Shown one piece after another: positions 27,832-36,727 of a stretch of 64,000 nt of DNA; position 1 is the first letter of the stretch; every line of letters begins with the position of its first letter. A program made the position numbers and the translations under genes. Source of the stretch: Flavobacteriales bacterium (GTDB taxonomy: Bacteria > Bacteroidota > Bacteroidia > Flavobacteriales_E > Vicingaceae); NCBI GenBank assembly GCA_002401955.1, contig NVUQ01000008.1:23754-87753 (forward strand). The letters are read 5' to 3'. The notes under the pieces were generated by a model. The model was given only the letters and a program-made list of their open reading frames with translations. It did no database searches and was not told the DNA's origin.

Positions 27832-28572
27832 TTAAATGGCAGTCCATCCTCCATCTATAATTAAATTATGTCCAGTAATATATTTAGATTGGTCAGATAG
27901 AAGAAAAACTACACTGGGAGCAATATCATTTGGTGTTGCCATTCTACCTAAGGGTACTTTTTTTTCATAAGAATCAATAAAAGATTGAGGTTGATTATTT
28001 AAAACTCCACCAGGACTAACACAATTTACTCTCAGATTACTTTTGCCGTAATAAGAGGCTAAATATTTAGTTAGGCTATTAATACCTCCTTTAATAGCAG
28101 AATATGCAGCAGGCATAGTCATATTTGTTTTATCGTACACATCAAAATCTGGTCCTATAGTACCATATATGGAACTAATATTTATGAATGAACCAGTTTC
28201 TTTATTTTTCATAATTTCTAGTACTTTCTGCATACAATAAAAATATGAATTCATCTGCCAGCTTACATTTTTTTCCCAAGATTTAAAAGGGATATCTTCA
28301 AATTTTGCTCCCCAATCTTCAGTTCTTGGATAGGCATTGTTTACCCAGCCATCAATTCGGCCATAATGTTTAATAATTAAATTAATTTTTACATCTATAC
28401 TTTCTGTAGAGGTAATGTCTAAATTAATTTCATTTTTATCTAATTGATCTTTACAATTGATGTCTGCATTTATTGCCGTTCCTCCTTCATTTTCAATGTG
28501 TGAAATAAAAGATTTACCTAATAAACCATTTCCTCCTGTAACAACAATTATTTTATTATCTAGCTTATTCAT
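27832..28572 (-). CDS. SDR family oxidoreductase
   Basis: A 246-residue classical short-chain dehydrogenase. VTGGNGLLGKSF (12-23) binds NAD(P); NISSIYG with the catalytic Tyr/Lys in YSAIKGGI follows; RVNCVSPGGV and GHNLIIDGGWTAI close the fold. It overlaps the Gfo/Idh gene by 8 bases and is the last intact gene of the nonulosonate module. SDRs of this kind accompany CMP-sugar synthetases in Campylobacter ptm-type flagellin-glycan clusters (PtmA-like). The substrate is not known. Confidence 0.88.
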   Translation of the reverse strand: MNKLDNKIIVVTGGNGLLGKSFISHIENEGGTAINADINCKDQLDKNEINLDITSTESIDVKINLIIKHYGRIDGWVNNAYPRTEDWGAKFEDIPFKSWEKNVSWQMNSYFYCMQKVLEIMKNKETGSFINISSIYGTIGPDFDVYDKTNMTMPAAYSAIKGGINSLTKYLASYYGKSNLRVNCVSPGGVLNNQPQSFIDSYEKKVPLGRMATPNDIAPSVVFLLSDQSKYITGHNLIIDGGWTAI

Positions 28573-29482
28573 GTCTTAAACAATGTTTTAAAATTTTAGC
28601 TGATGCCTCAAAATTATTTTCTGTATCTATTTTTTGTTCTAATTGATTTATAAAGTACTCGAGTTGAATTTTATATAGATCAATAATAGAAAGTTCGCTT
28701 TTAAATAACTCCTTTTTTTCATTTTCTATAATTACGCCATTTATTAAATCAATTTCCCAAAGTTTATCACTAAAAACGATCTCCATTTTTCGTTTAGGAA
28801 TTTTACGAAAATAATTTAACACCATATTTACATTAAAATCTTCATATTTGAAGAGATAGTTCGCAGCATCAAAAGAATCAATTTTTAGAGAAGATTTTGA
28901 ATCAAGATTGCTTGTTAAACTTAAAGGGTTCCCAAATATCCAGAAGGTGTAATCAATTTCATGAAATAAATCTAAATGAACACCACCACCCATCTTTGTT
29001 TGAGTGCTGTAATTAGTTCTGTAATCAATAGTTGGTCTCCAATCAGGGAGGTAAGATCCTGAATAGATGTTCACCTCGTTAATTCTCTCGGAATTGGTTG
29101 CTAACTGTTTTTTAACATATTGTAAGCATGGGTGGAAACGTAAGACGCAAGCAACATAGCTTATAATATTTTCCTTTTTCAATAATAGATTAATTTCATC
29201 TAAATGATCCAGATTATGTGCTACAGGTTTTTCTATAAATAAAGGTATTTTAAGCGGTATTAATTCCTTAATAGTAGCAATGTGTTTGTTTGTAGGGTTA
29301 GATATAATTGCAAAATCTATATTTTTTGGAATTTCATCGAATTGGTATATGTTTTTGATGCCATCAATTAAATTAGTGCTTTTAAATCTTAAACACCAAA
29401 TTTCAATAATTAAATCTATTTTTTTAAGAGCAGCAATATGTTTTTTTGCGATAGAACCGTAACCAATAATTAGAACATTCAT
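28565..29482 (-). CDS. Gfo/Idh/MocA family oxidoreductase
   Basis: A 305-residue NAD(P)-dependent sugar oxidoreductase. VLIIGYGSIAKKHIAAL is the Rossmann start, FIEKPVAHNLDHL holds the EKP motif, and GGGVHLDLFHEIDYTFW carries the conserved His. It is distinct from the WbpB-like enzyme at 18.9 kb. It lies between the CMP-sugar synthetase gene (4-base overlap) and the SDR, so it probably acts on a nonulosonate precursor or product. The reaction is unknown. Confidence 0.87.
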   Translation of the reverse strand: MNVLIIGYGSIAKKHIAALKKIDLIIEIWCLRFKSTNLIDGIKNIYQFDEIPKNIDFAIISNPTNKHIATIKELIPLKIPLFIEKPVAHNLDHLDEINLLLKKENIISYVACVLRFHPCLQYVKKQLATNSERINEVNIYSGSYLPDWRPTIDYRTNYSTQTKMGGGVHLDLFHEIDYTFWIFGNPLSLTSNLDSKSSLKIDSFDAANYLFKYEDFNVNMVLNYFRKIPKRKMEIVFSDKLWEIDLINGVIIENEKKELFKSELSIIDLYKIQLEYFINQLEQKIDTENNFEASAKILKHCLRHE

Positions 29483-30195
29483 AACTCAAAAGTCAATTTA
29501 TCATTATCAACTAAAAATTGAAAAAATTCAAAATCAATAAGCTCATCAATATCAAAACAAATGTGAGGCATTTCATAAATTAAACTCTTATCATTTATAA
29601 CTTTAAAGGTGCTACCATTAAAATATTCACGTTTAAAAAAGTAAAATGATGCATTTAGCTCATATACCTTTGGTGCGTTTTGTCTAGAATTAATTATACC
29701 TATATTCTTACATAAATTATAATAACCATTTTCATTTTTTTCAACCATATTAAAGTATGGATTTTTATGAGAATTATTTACTGAAAATAGATTCAGACAG
29801 TTATTGTTTGCTTTAAATACTTCAAATCCACTTTTTAAATCCTCAAGGGTTCGTAAGGGCGAACTAACATCTAAATCTAGGACGTAGTCATATTTTTTTG
29901 AATTTTCATTTTCTGTAAAGATAAGGAGGTCTTTAATTGTTTCTCCTTTTCCCACATTATCAGTAGATAGATTATCTGGTCTAATATAATTGGAAGGTAA
30001 GCCACAATTGTATGCTATATTTTTTATTTCTTTGTCTTCAGTAGATAAAGCGATGTCAAATTCGTAGATCGATGCAAATGATTTTGCAATATTAATGGTG
30101 TAAGCTATTAATGGCTGGCCATCTACCTCTTTAATATTTTTTCTGGGAACACCTTTTGATCCACCTCTTGCACATATTGTAATTAATCCTTTCAT
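29479..30195 (-). CDS. acylneuraminate cytidylyltransferase family protein
   Basis: A 238-residue NeuA/LegF-type enzyme. ITICARGGSKGVPRKNIKEV (about 5-24) is the CTP-binding signature, and PSNYIRPDNLSTDN and DYVLDLDVSSPLRTLEDL are typical of CMP-nonulosonate synthetases. It activates an eight- or nine-carbon 2-keto acid with CTP for transfer. With NeuB at 33.1 kb it defines the module as nonulosonic acid synthesis. Which sugar (legionaminic-like or other) cannot be read from this gene. Confidence 0.9.
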   Translation of the reverse strand: MKGLITICARGGSKGVPRKNIKEVDGQPLIAYTINIAKSFASIYEFDIALSTEDKEIKNIAYNCGLPSNYIRPDNLSTDNVGKGETIKDLLIFTENENSKKYDYVLDLDVSSPLRTLEDLKSGFEVFKANNNCLNLFSVNNSHKNPYFNMVEKNENGYYNLCKNIGIINSRQNAPKVYELNASFYFFKREYFNGSTFKVINDKSLIYEMPHICFDIDELIDFEFFQFLVDNDKLTFEL

Positions 30196-30259
30196 CTAAT
30201 GATATAATTTAAGTACTTAATTCTTTTAGAACCTTCCTAGTTTAAGAGTGATACATTTA

Positions 30260-31678
30260 TTAATGAATGTTTTCTGAAAGTGTTTTTTTTATAATGTTGA
30301 GTTTATCTTCAATTGAATCTTGAATTTTAACAGGTAAATTTAAACCTCTTTCGGATATCTTTTTAGAGACTTTGTTTGAAAATAAGTAAGGTTTATAAAG
30401 TGGCATATCTCCTAATGAATAGAAAAATGGTCTACTATCAATACCTTTTTTTCTTAGCCTTTCAATTATTTTATCACGATTTTGTGGTACCAAACCACAA
30501 ATTAACCAGGTAACTTTATTTTTATTTTCTAAATTGATTTGCCATTTAATAAGCTCTTTATTGTTAATGGTTTTTCTATAAGAATTTTCTGTTGTACTAT
30601 TTAATTCATGTATTTCAGTTATCCGCTCTAATTGAGCACACCCTATAGCTGCTTGTAAATTGGTCATTCTATAATTATACCCTAGTTCATCATGCCAATA
30701 CTTTCTTTTAGGGTTCATGCCATGATCTCGTAGCATTCGCATCTTTTGATTTAATTTTTCGTTATTAGTTACGCACATTCCTCCTTCTCCTGTAGTAATT
30801 ATTTTATTAGCAAAAAAAGAAAATGTTGAGATGTCACCAAACGAACCAACTTTCCCCCCCTTAAATTCGGCTCCATGTGCTTCTGCACAATCTTCAATAA
30901 CATATAAATTATGTTCTTTTGCAAGCGTCATAATCTGATCCATATCGCAGGGTTGACCATAAATGTGAACAGGAATAATAGCTTTAGTTTTATCTGTAAG
31001 GGCTTTTTTAATTTCATTACAATCTATTGTCCAATCGTCTTCTTTTACATCTACAATTACAGGTGTAGCATTAGCATGAAGTACCGCATTTATTGTGGCT
31101 GCAAAAGTTAAGTCAGGAACAATTACTTCATCTCCTTCACCAACTCCCAAAGCTTTTAATGCAAGATGTATTGCAACAGTACCATTAGATGTACTTACAC
31201 CATAATTAGTGCTACAATAGGTTGAAAAATCTTTTTCAAACCTATCAATGTATGCTCCTCGAGATGAAATCCATGTGGAAGAGAAGGCATCAACTAAATA
31301 CTCCAATTCTTTACCGTTTAAATCAGGTTCAGAAATAGGCGTAAAATGTGTTTTATGCTTGTATTCAAAATAATCAACCAGCATATGCTTCGAATCTACA
31401 ATAGGAATTATTTGAACTTTCTTGTTAATTTTATTCATTAATGCTAAAATATCTTCGCCTTCTTTTGCCACAACACTTGATTTATTATGGTATTCAGTAC
31501 TTAATTTGATACTTAATTTTTTTTCTTTAAGCAACATTCTACGTAGATCTCCATCTGTAAAAACGGAGTGAAATTTACCATCTGAATTTATTAGAAACGC
31601 GATTCCAGCTGGAGCAGAATTTATGGCTTCAATGATACCAATTAAGTCTGAATCGATATTTATGATAGAATCTTTCAT
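30260..31678 (-). CDS. CBS-domain pair fused to a DegT-type aminotransferase
   Basis: A 472-residue fusion. Residues 1 to about 115 look like a CBS pair (APAGIAFLINSDGKFHSVFT, DGDLRRMLL, VQIIPIVDSKHMLVDYF). From about 118 the sequence is a full PLP-dependent sugar aminotransferase: ISEPDLNGKELEYLVDAF, TSNGTVAIHLALKALGVG, VIEDCAEAHGA and the lysine of FSFFANKIITTGEGGM. The downstream half matches the LegC/perosamine-synthase group. In known nonulosonate clusters a CBS pair heads the nucleotidyltransferase PtmE, so its attachment to an aminotransferase is unusual. The CBS part may sense a nucleotide (inference). It overlaps the TIM-barrel gene by 4 bases. Confidence 0.88.
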   Translation of the reverse strand: MKDSIINIDSDLIGIIEAINSAPAGIAFLINSDGKFHSVFTDGDLRRMLLKEKKLSIKLSTEYHNKSSVVAKEGEDILALMNKINKKVQIIPIVDSKHMLVDYFEYKHKTHFTPISEPDLNGKELEYLVDAFSSTWISSRGAYIDRFEKDFSTYCSTNYGVSTSNGTVAIHLALKALGVGEGDEVIVPDLTFAATINAVLHANATPVIVDVKEDDWTIDCNEIKKALTDKTKAIIPVHIYGQPCDMDQIMTLAKEHNLYVIEDCAEAHGAEFKGGKVGSFGDISTFSFFANKIITTGEGGMCVTNNEKLNQKMRMLRDHGMNPKRKYWHDELGYNYRMTNLQAAIGCAQLERITEIHELNSTTENSYRKTINNKELIKWQINLENKNKVTWLICGLVPQNRDKIIERLRKKGIDSRPFFYSLGDMPLYKPYLFSNKVSKKISERGLNLPVKIQDSIEDKLNIIKKTLSENIH

Positions 31679-32532
31679 TTTTCTATGTGGTTTTTTACAT
31701 TGGTAAATGATTCTTTAATAATATCTAAAGAATCATAAATCTCTAAGGTTATATCTTTACCTTTAAAATCTGATGGAGGTATAAAATCAAAGATTTCGGA
31801 TGAAGTGGTAATTTCCTTATTTTGATCTGTTAACCCATTATTATCACTCAAATGTATATAATCTGTTTTATTTATTAGCTTGTTGAGCTCTTTTTTAAGA
31901 TCTAATTGTAATACATTGCAACTTACTTTTAGATGAGCAAAATCTATTAAAGGTTTTACACCTTCTAGCAATATTTCGTTTAATGTTTCTGAAGCAGTAA
32001 ATAAAAATGGATCAATTGAATTGAAGTTTTCATAATTTGTTCGAGATAAGACATTGTTTTCAATATACAAATTAACACCAAATTTATTACTTGCATTTAT
32101 TAATTCGGACACCCCATTTTTAAAGCGATTAATTGCTTCGGTTCTATTAAATAGGTTTTGATTTTTAATGGAATTTCCTATCTGAGAAATGGGTATGTTA
32201 ATTAGAAAACCTGCATGGAAACCAAATTTTTTTGCCCCAAGTTTATGGCTTAATTCTATTGAACTTATAAGGTGAGTTAGACTCATGTTATAAATGTCAT
32301 CGTTTAAAGATGCTAGATTTAATACAAATGGTTTTTTTGGAGGGGGAAAGTAATTATGACATAAATAATTTAACTTGTATTCGTCTTTTAATTTTAATAA
32401 ATCATTTACTAAATCAGGGTATGGTTTTGTGCCGCCAGATAATTCTATATTTCTAAAACCATTTCTTGCTAATTCAAGTACACTATCCTTAATTTTATTA
32501 GCCTTAACGCATGAGCTAGAAATGTAAATCAT
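31675..32532 (-). CDS. sugar phosphate isomerase/epimerase-like TIM barrel
   Basis: A 285-residue xylose-isomerase-like (AP endonuclease 2 fold) protein. RNIELSGGT, YLCHNYFPPP, KKFGFHAGF, NLYIENNVLS, LIDFAHLKVS and YIHLSDNNG provide the His, Glu and Asp metal ligands in the expected order, so it is likely an active metal-dependent isomerase or epimerase. It lies inside the nonulosonate operon where a hydrolysing 2-epimerase (NeuC/LegG) would normally be expected. No close functional relative is recognised. Confidence 0.82.
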   Translation of the reverse strand: MIYISSSCVKANKIKDSVLELARNGFRNIELSGGTKPYPDLVNDLLKLKDEYKLNYLCHNYFPPPKKPFVLNLASLNDDIYNMSLTHLISSIELSHKLGAKKFGFHAGFLINIPISQIGNSIKNQNLFNRTEAINRFKNGVSELINASNKFGVNLYIENNVLSRTNYENFNSIDPFLFTASETLNEILLEGVKPLIDFAHLKVSCNVLQLDLKKELNKLINKTDYIHLSDNNGLTDQNKEITTSSEIFDFIPPSDFKGKDITLEIYDSLDIIKESFTNVKNHIEK

Positions 32533-33143
32533 TTTATTTTTCTTGCGGGATTACCTACATAAGTGCCTGCTTCCATAATGTCTGTTATTACAACACTTCC
32601 AGCGCCAATAGTAACATCACTTACTATTTTTAGTTTATCTATTATTGTGGCGTTAGCCCCAACAAATACGCAATCTCCAATTTCAACTCTCCCTGATATA
32701 ACAGTCCCGATGCTTATGTGGCAGTGCGAACCAATTTTAGATTCATGTTCAATTATGCAGCAAGAATTGATAATGTTATTATTTCCAATTTCAGTTTCTC
32801 CATTAATAAAAACATTTGGGAATATTTGATTACTATCTCCAATTTTAGAGGAGGGACATATAATACTGCTCTTATGAATCAAAGAGTCTATTTTTAAATT
32901 TATGTTATTTGAGTTATATAAGTTTGCTCTTGTTTTATTATCTCCAATTGCTAATACTAGCTTATTATTTCCAGGTAAATCTTCAATTTTTCCTTTAAGT
33001 GTTACTTGAGAAATTATTTCATTCGAATTGATATTATATGAATCATCGTAAATTCCAATAAAATTATATTGATCTTTAAATGAGGAAATAATACTTCTGG
33101 TATGCCCCCCAGCACCGATAATATTTAAGTCTATTTTAGTCAA
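32529..33143 (-). CDS. NeuD/PglD-like sugar acetyltransferase
   Basis: A 204-residue sialic-acid O-acyltransferase (NeuD) family protein. The N-terminal Rossmann-like part has DLNIIGAGGHTRSIISSF. From about 90 a left-handed helix follows (SKIGDSNQIFPNVF, IGNNNIINSCCIIEHESKIG with the catalytic His, VFVGANATI), ending YVGNPARKIK. In legionaminic and bacillosamine routes such enzymes N-acetylate the 4-amino group left by the aminotransferase. Its start overlaps the neuB stop by 8 bases. Confidence 0.9.
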   Translation of the reverse strand: MTKIDLNIIGAGGHTRSIISSFKDQYNFIGIYDDSYNINSNEIISQVTLKGKIEDLPGNNKLVLAIGDNKTRANLYNSNNINLKIDSLIHKSSIICPSSKIGDSNQIFPNVFINGETEIGNNNIINSCCIIEHESKIGSHCHISIGTVISGRVEIGDCVFVGANATIIDKLKIVSDVTIGAGSVVITDIMEAGTYVGNPARKIK

Positions 33144-34179
33144 TTAATTCGTCAGTTAAGTAATTTTTTTTTGCAATTTTTCCGATATAATCTAAGCCAT
33201 GAATAGCACTAACTCCATTTCCTCCTGCCCGTTTAGCAACTATGTTGGTTGTAGAAAATACCTCCCCTTGAATTATTTCTTTTGATGCAACAAGTGATTT
33301 TTGCAGTGATTTTTTATTAGAAATTTCTCCAGGTGTAATTCTTTTCATTGAATTAGATAAGAATTGCTCGCAACGCCTTATTTCTTTTACAAAACTTTTT
33401 AATTCGCTTGGAGATAAAGATGCAGAGTGATCTGGACCATTAGCAGATTTATCTATAGTAAAATGTTTTTCCACAACTTTGGCTCCTAATGGCAAAGAAT
33501 AAATAGCTGCACCAAGGCCAACAGAATGGTCTGAATACCCGAGTAAACAACCGTAACGTTCTTTATATTGATTTAATACCAATAGGTCAGCTTCATTGTC
33601 ACTAATAGGGTAATTAGCTGTGCATTGTAATAGTATTAATTTAAGATTAATCTCTTTAAATATTTTAACAGCTTTATCTACTTCTTCAATATCACACATC
33701 CCTGTAGAAAGGAAAACAGGCTTATTTGTTTGAGCAATTTTTTTCAAAAATAAAAGATTAGTAGTATCCGTTGAAGCAATTTTATAGGCAGGGATATCAA
33801 TGCTTTCTAATTCTTTTAAACTTTCTTCGTCAAAAGGTGTTATTAGAAACAAAATCCCCTTACTCTCACAATAAGATTTCAATTCAATATAAGCATCTAG
33901 GTTCAGTTCTAATTTTCGGAGCATAGAAGCCTGACTATCTTCATTTTTTGTATTTTGAATTTGATAATCAGCTTTTTTTACGGTATTTAATATGAGTTTA
34001 TCAGTCCTAAATGCTTGAAATTTTACAGCGTCCACCTGGGCTTCAGCTGCAATATCAACTAATTTTTTTGCCAACTCAACATCTCCACCATGATTAACAC
34101 CAGCCTCAGCAATTATGAATGTTTTACCCTTTTCAGAGATTAACCTTCCGTCAATATATATTTCCTTGTAAAACTCCAT
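33136..34179 (-). CDS. neuB: N-acetylneuraminate/nonulosonate synthase (NeuB family)
   Basis: A 347-residue NeuB/LegI-type synthase that condenses PEP with a six-carbon amino sugar. FIIAEAGVNHGGDVELAKKL, DAVKFQAFRTDKL, YKIASTDTTN, LSTGM, LLQCTANYP, GYSDHSVG and EKHFTIDKSANGPDH cover the barrel active site in order. Residues of about 285-345 are the antifreeze-like SAF domain (SLVASKEIIQGE, AKRAGGNG). It is the first intact gene of the module, 45 bases after the legB relic. Confidence 0.95.
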   Translation of the reverse strand: MEFYKEIYIDGRLISEKGKTFIIAEAGVNHGGDVELAKKLVDIAAEAQVDAVKFQAFRTDKLILNTVKKADYQIQNTKNEDSQASMLRKLELNLDAYIELKSYCESKGILFLITPFDEESLKELESIDIPAYKIASTDTTNLLFLKKIAQTNKPVFLSTGMCDIEEVDKAVKIFKEINLKLILLQCTANYPISDNEADLLVLNQYKERYGCLLGYSDHSVGLGAAIYSLPLGAKVVEKHFTIDKSANGPDHSASLSPSELKSFVKEIRRCEQFLSNSMKRITPGEISNKKSLQKSLVASKEIIQGEVFSTTNIVAKRAGGNGVSAIHGLDYIGKIAKKNYLTDELID

Positions 34180-34224
34180 TAATCAGTTTTTTATATTCTT
34201 AATGTTAATTACTAACGTAGCCCA

Positions 34225-34353
34225 TTAATTTAATAAGTGATATAAAACAAATGCTTTAACTTGATAACCTTCATCAATTAGTTTTTCAACTAGATGGCTA
34301 CCGATGAAACCATCAGCTCCAGTAACTAAAATGTTTTTATTCTTTAAAATCAT
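34225..34353 (-). pseudogene. truncated legB remnant (N-terminus of an NDP-sugar 4,6-dehydratase)
   Basis: A 42-residue reading frame starting one base downstream of the kinase stop codon. It reads NILVTGADGFIGSHLVEKL and then EGYQVKAFVLY, followed by HLLN and a stop. This is the first beta-alpha-beta unit of the extended SDR fold. It matches the start of LegB-type UDP-N-acetylglucosamine 4,6-dehydratases, where AFVLYN is followed by about 290 more residues (family recall). The rest is absent from the window. Its place directly before neuB fits a former legB-legC-legG-neuB order with an internal deletion. Confidence 0.8.
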
Positions 34354-34354
34354 A

Positions 34355-36727
34355 TTATTTTTTTCTTCTTAAGAAAGACTTTTTCTTTGGTTTATTAGCT
34401 TCTTCATCATAATAACCATAACCATAACCATAACCATAACCATAGCCATAGCTATATCCACCGTAACCAATTCGTTCTTGTTCTATATCATTCACTACAA
34501 TACCACACTTGTTTTTAAAAGGTTGAAGCTCTTCATTTATCTTTTTAAGATTAGATAATGAGGTGTATTTTTGTCGAATTATTAATAGTATCACATCGGA
34601 ATAGTCAATTAAAATACGAGCATCAGTAACTAATCCAATGGGAGAAGTATCCAATATTATGCGTTCGTATTTTCCTTTTAGTTCATTAAGCAATGTCGAA
34701 AATTCACTTGAAGATAGTAATTCTGATGGATTGGGCGGAATAGGTCCAGATGTTATTAAATCTAAGTTTTCATTCTCTGTTTTTTGAGTAGCTTCAGCAA
34801 CACTACATTTTCCTATTAATAAAGTGCTTACACCTATATTATTAGATACACCAAAATCATCGTAAATACGTGGTTTACGTAAATCCGCCCCAATTAAAAT
34901 TGTTTTTTTTCCTAGTAAAGCATAAGATAGGGCAATATTCATTGAACAAAATGTTTTTCCTTCTCCACTTACTGAAGAGGTTAACATTATTACTTTAGAG
35001 GAATCTCCTTTAGAAAAATATTGAATATATGTTCTTATGGTTCTAAATGCTTCAGATAACAATGATTTAGGTTTGTCTAACAAGATTAAATTACTGTCTT
35101 CTTTATTGTGGCCTATATTACCAATAATGGGAATATCTGTTAAACGAGTTACGTCATTTTTATCTATAATTTTGCTGTAAGATAGTTCAATTAATACAAT
35201 TATTAAAATAGATAAAAAAATGGATATAAAAGTATATTTGAAATAAATAGAACTATTAGATACACTAGTTTTACGCACTCGATATGGTGTAGCATAATCT
35301 ATAATTACAGCCTTGGCTATGCTTGCAGCTTTTGCAATTCCAGCATCTTGTCTTTTATTTAACAAGAAAGTGTATAAATTGTTTTGAATGGTGTAATTTC
35401 TTAATGCTATTGCATAACCTCTTTCTGAATTAGGAACTTCTAATATTTTTTCCTCCAAAAATTTCAGTTGAGTTTTAATAATTAAAAAATCGTTTTCACT
35501 TTTATTTTTCAAAGAAATTAGGTTGGCAGTAAGAATTGATTTTGCTATGTTAATTTCATTTAGCAAGAGCAACATTGAAGTGCTTTCTTCTTTTACTTGA
35601 AACTTCATTTCTTCTCTTAAATTATATTTACTAATTAATTTAACCATTAAATCATATAGAACACTTGTTCTTGTAATGAAGTAAGGAATAACAATTCCTT
35701 TTGCATCATTATTTTCAGTAATATACTTTATAGTATTTTCAGAGAAAGAAATGGTAAATTCTAACTCCAGTTTCTTTTTTTCTAATTCTGTTATTTGAGA
35801 TATGATATTTTCGCCATTTACATCAATTCGTTTTAAGTTACTTAAATCTTTAAACTCTTTTAATTTAGCTTCTGCATTTATTAATGAGTCAGTAATATAT
35901 TTTAGTTGTTCGTTAACAAACGCTAAGGTTTTTGTACCCTCTTGGTTTCCTTCATCTAAACCATATTGAATGAAGTTTTCCATAATGGAATTAGTAATAT
36001 CAATTTCTTTGGAAGGAACCGTACTTGATAATGAAATGATTAGGATGGAAGATTCTTGATCTAAATCCACACTAATTTGTGTTGATTCTTGATAGAATTT
36101 TGCTAAACCATCTATGTTTTGGCATTGAAATTCAAACGTTTTATCTGATATTCCCTCATATTTTTTATTCAGATGAATTGTTGCGGTATTATTTAAAAGA
36201 TTGATTTTCTGATTAAATTTGTAAACACTTCCTTTATCTTTTTCAAAACCATCTAAAGAAATTTTATAGCTATTTTCGTCTATTACTTTTAATGAAAAAA
36301 TTGAGCCATAAATTCCGTTATCAATTAAGGTGTCTAAGGTTATTGTAAATGGTTTGTCGTGATATAACTCGGTTCTTCTAACTTTTCCAATGTCGTAATA
36401 ATTAAATTGTAATTGAGGTAGGTCTCTTATAACATTTTGCATCAATGGAAAAGATTTAATAACACCAATATTATTTTTAATGTTACTTCGCTGATTAACG
36501 ACTTCCATTCCTGGTAAAAAGTTATCTGCACCATAGCCTTTCCACTCTTCTTTTACTAAAACCCTACCATTAACGTTGAATGTTGGTACATTGTATCGAG
36601 CATTGTAAAAGCTAAAAGATAACCCAAGAATTAGCCCTATAACAAGAATATACCAAAGTCGAAGTCCTTTAAAAAAATAGACTTTAAATTGTTCAACATT
36701 TAATCCAAAATTTTCAGCACTACTCAT
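34355..36727 (-). CDS. Wzc-type polysaccharide co-polymerase / tyrosine autokinase, copy 1
   Basis: A 790-residue bacterial tyrosine kinase that controls chain length and export of surface polysaccharide. A Wzz domain lies between two membrane helices (about 27-45 and 495-517), with a coiled-coil-rich periplasmic part between. The BY-kinase domain has Walker A SSVSGEGKTF (about 580-590), Walker A' LIGADLRKP and Walker B IILDTSPIG. The C-terminus has an alternating Tyr-Gly tail (eleven or so Tyr) before a basic end; such Tyr clusters are autophosphorylated. It heads the minus-strand polysaccharide locus and is a paralogue of the protein at 50.0 kb. Confidence 0.94.
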   Translation of the reverse strand: MSSAENFGLNVEQFKVYFFKGLRLWYILVIGLILGLSFSFYNARYNVPTFNVNGRVLVKEEWKGYGADNFLPGMEVVNQRSNIKNNIGVIKSFPLMQNVIRDLPQLQFNYYDIGKVRRTELYHDKPFTITLDTLIDNGIYGSIFSLKVIDENSYKISLDGFEKDKGSVYKFNQKINLLNNTATIHLNKKYEGISDKTFEFQCQNIDGLAKFYQESTQISVDLDQESSILIISLSSTVPSKEIDITNSIMENFIQYGLDEGNQEGTKTLAFVNEQLKYITDSLINAEAKLKEFKDLSNLKRIDVNGENIISQITELEKKKLELEFTISFSENTIKYITENNDAKGIVIPYFITRTSVLYDLMVKLISKYNLREEMKFQVKEESTSMLLLLNEINIAKSILTANLISLKNKSENDFLIIKTQLKFLEEKILEVPNSERGYAIALRNYTIQNNLYTFLLNKRQDAGIAKAASIAKAVIIDYATPYRVRKTSVSNSSIYFKYTFISIFLSILIIVLIELSYSKIIDKNDVTRLTDIPIIGNIGHNKEDSNLILLDKPKSLLSEAFRTIRTYIQYFSKGDSSKVIMLTSSVSGEGKTFCSMNIALSYALLGKKTILIGADLRKPRIYDDFGVSNNIGVSTLLIGKCSVAEATQKTENENLDLITSGPIPPNPSELLSSSEFSTLLNELKGKYERIILDTSPIGLVTDARILIDYSDVILLIIRQKYTSLSNLKKINEELQPFKNKCGIVVNDIEQERIGYGGYSYGYGYGYGYGYGYYDEEANKPKKKSFLRRKK
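34412..34447. repeat. hexanucleotide microsatellite coding Tyr-Gly dipeptides
   Basis: Five exact ATAACC units (34412-34441) and one ATAGCC unit, read on the minus strand as Gly-Tyr codons at the C-terminus of the first Wzc kinase. Because the unit is six bases, slippage adds or removes one Tyr-Gly pair without breaking the frame. Confidence 0.85.

Noticed and set aside
34404..34460. CRISPR-like array
   Set aside because: The units are contiguous hexamers without spacers and are in-frame coding sequence for a Tyr-Gly tail.
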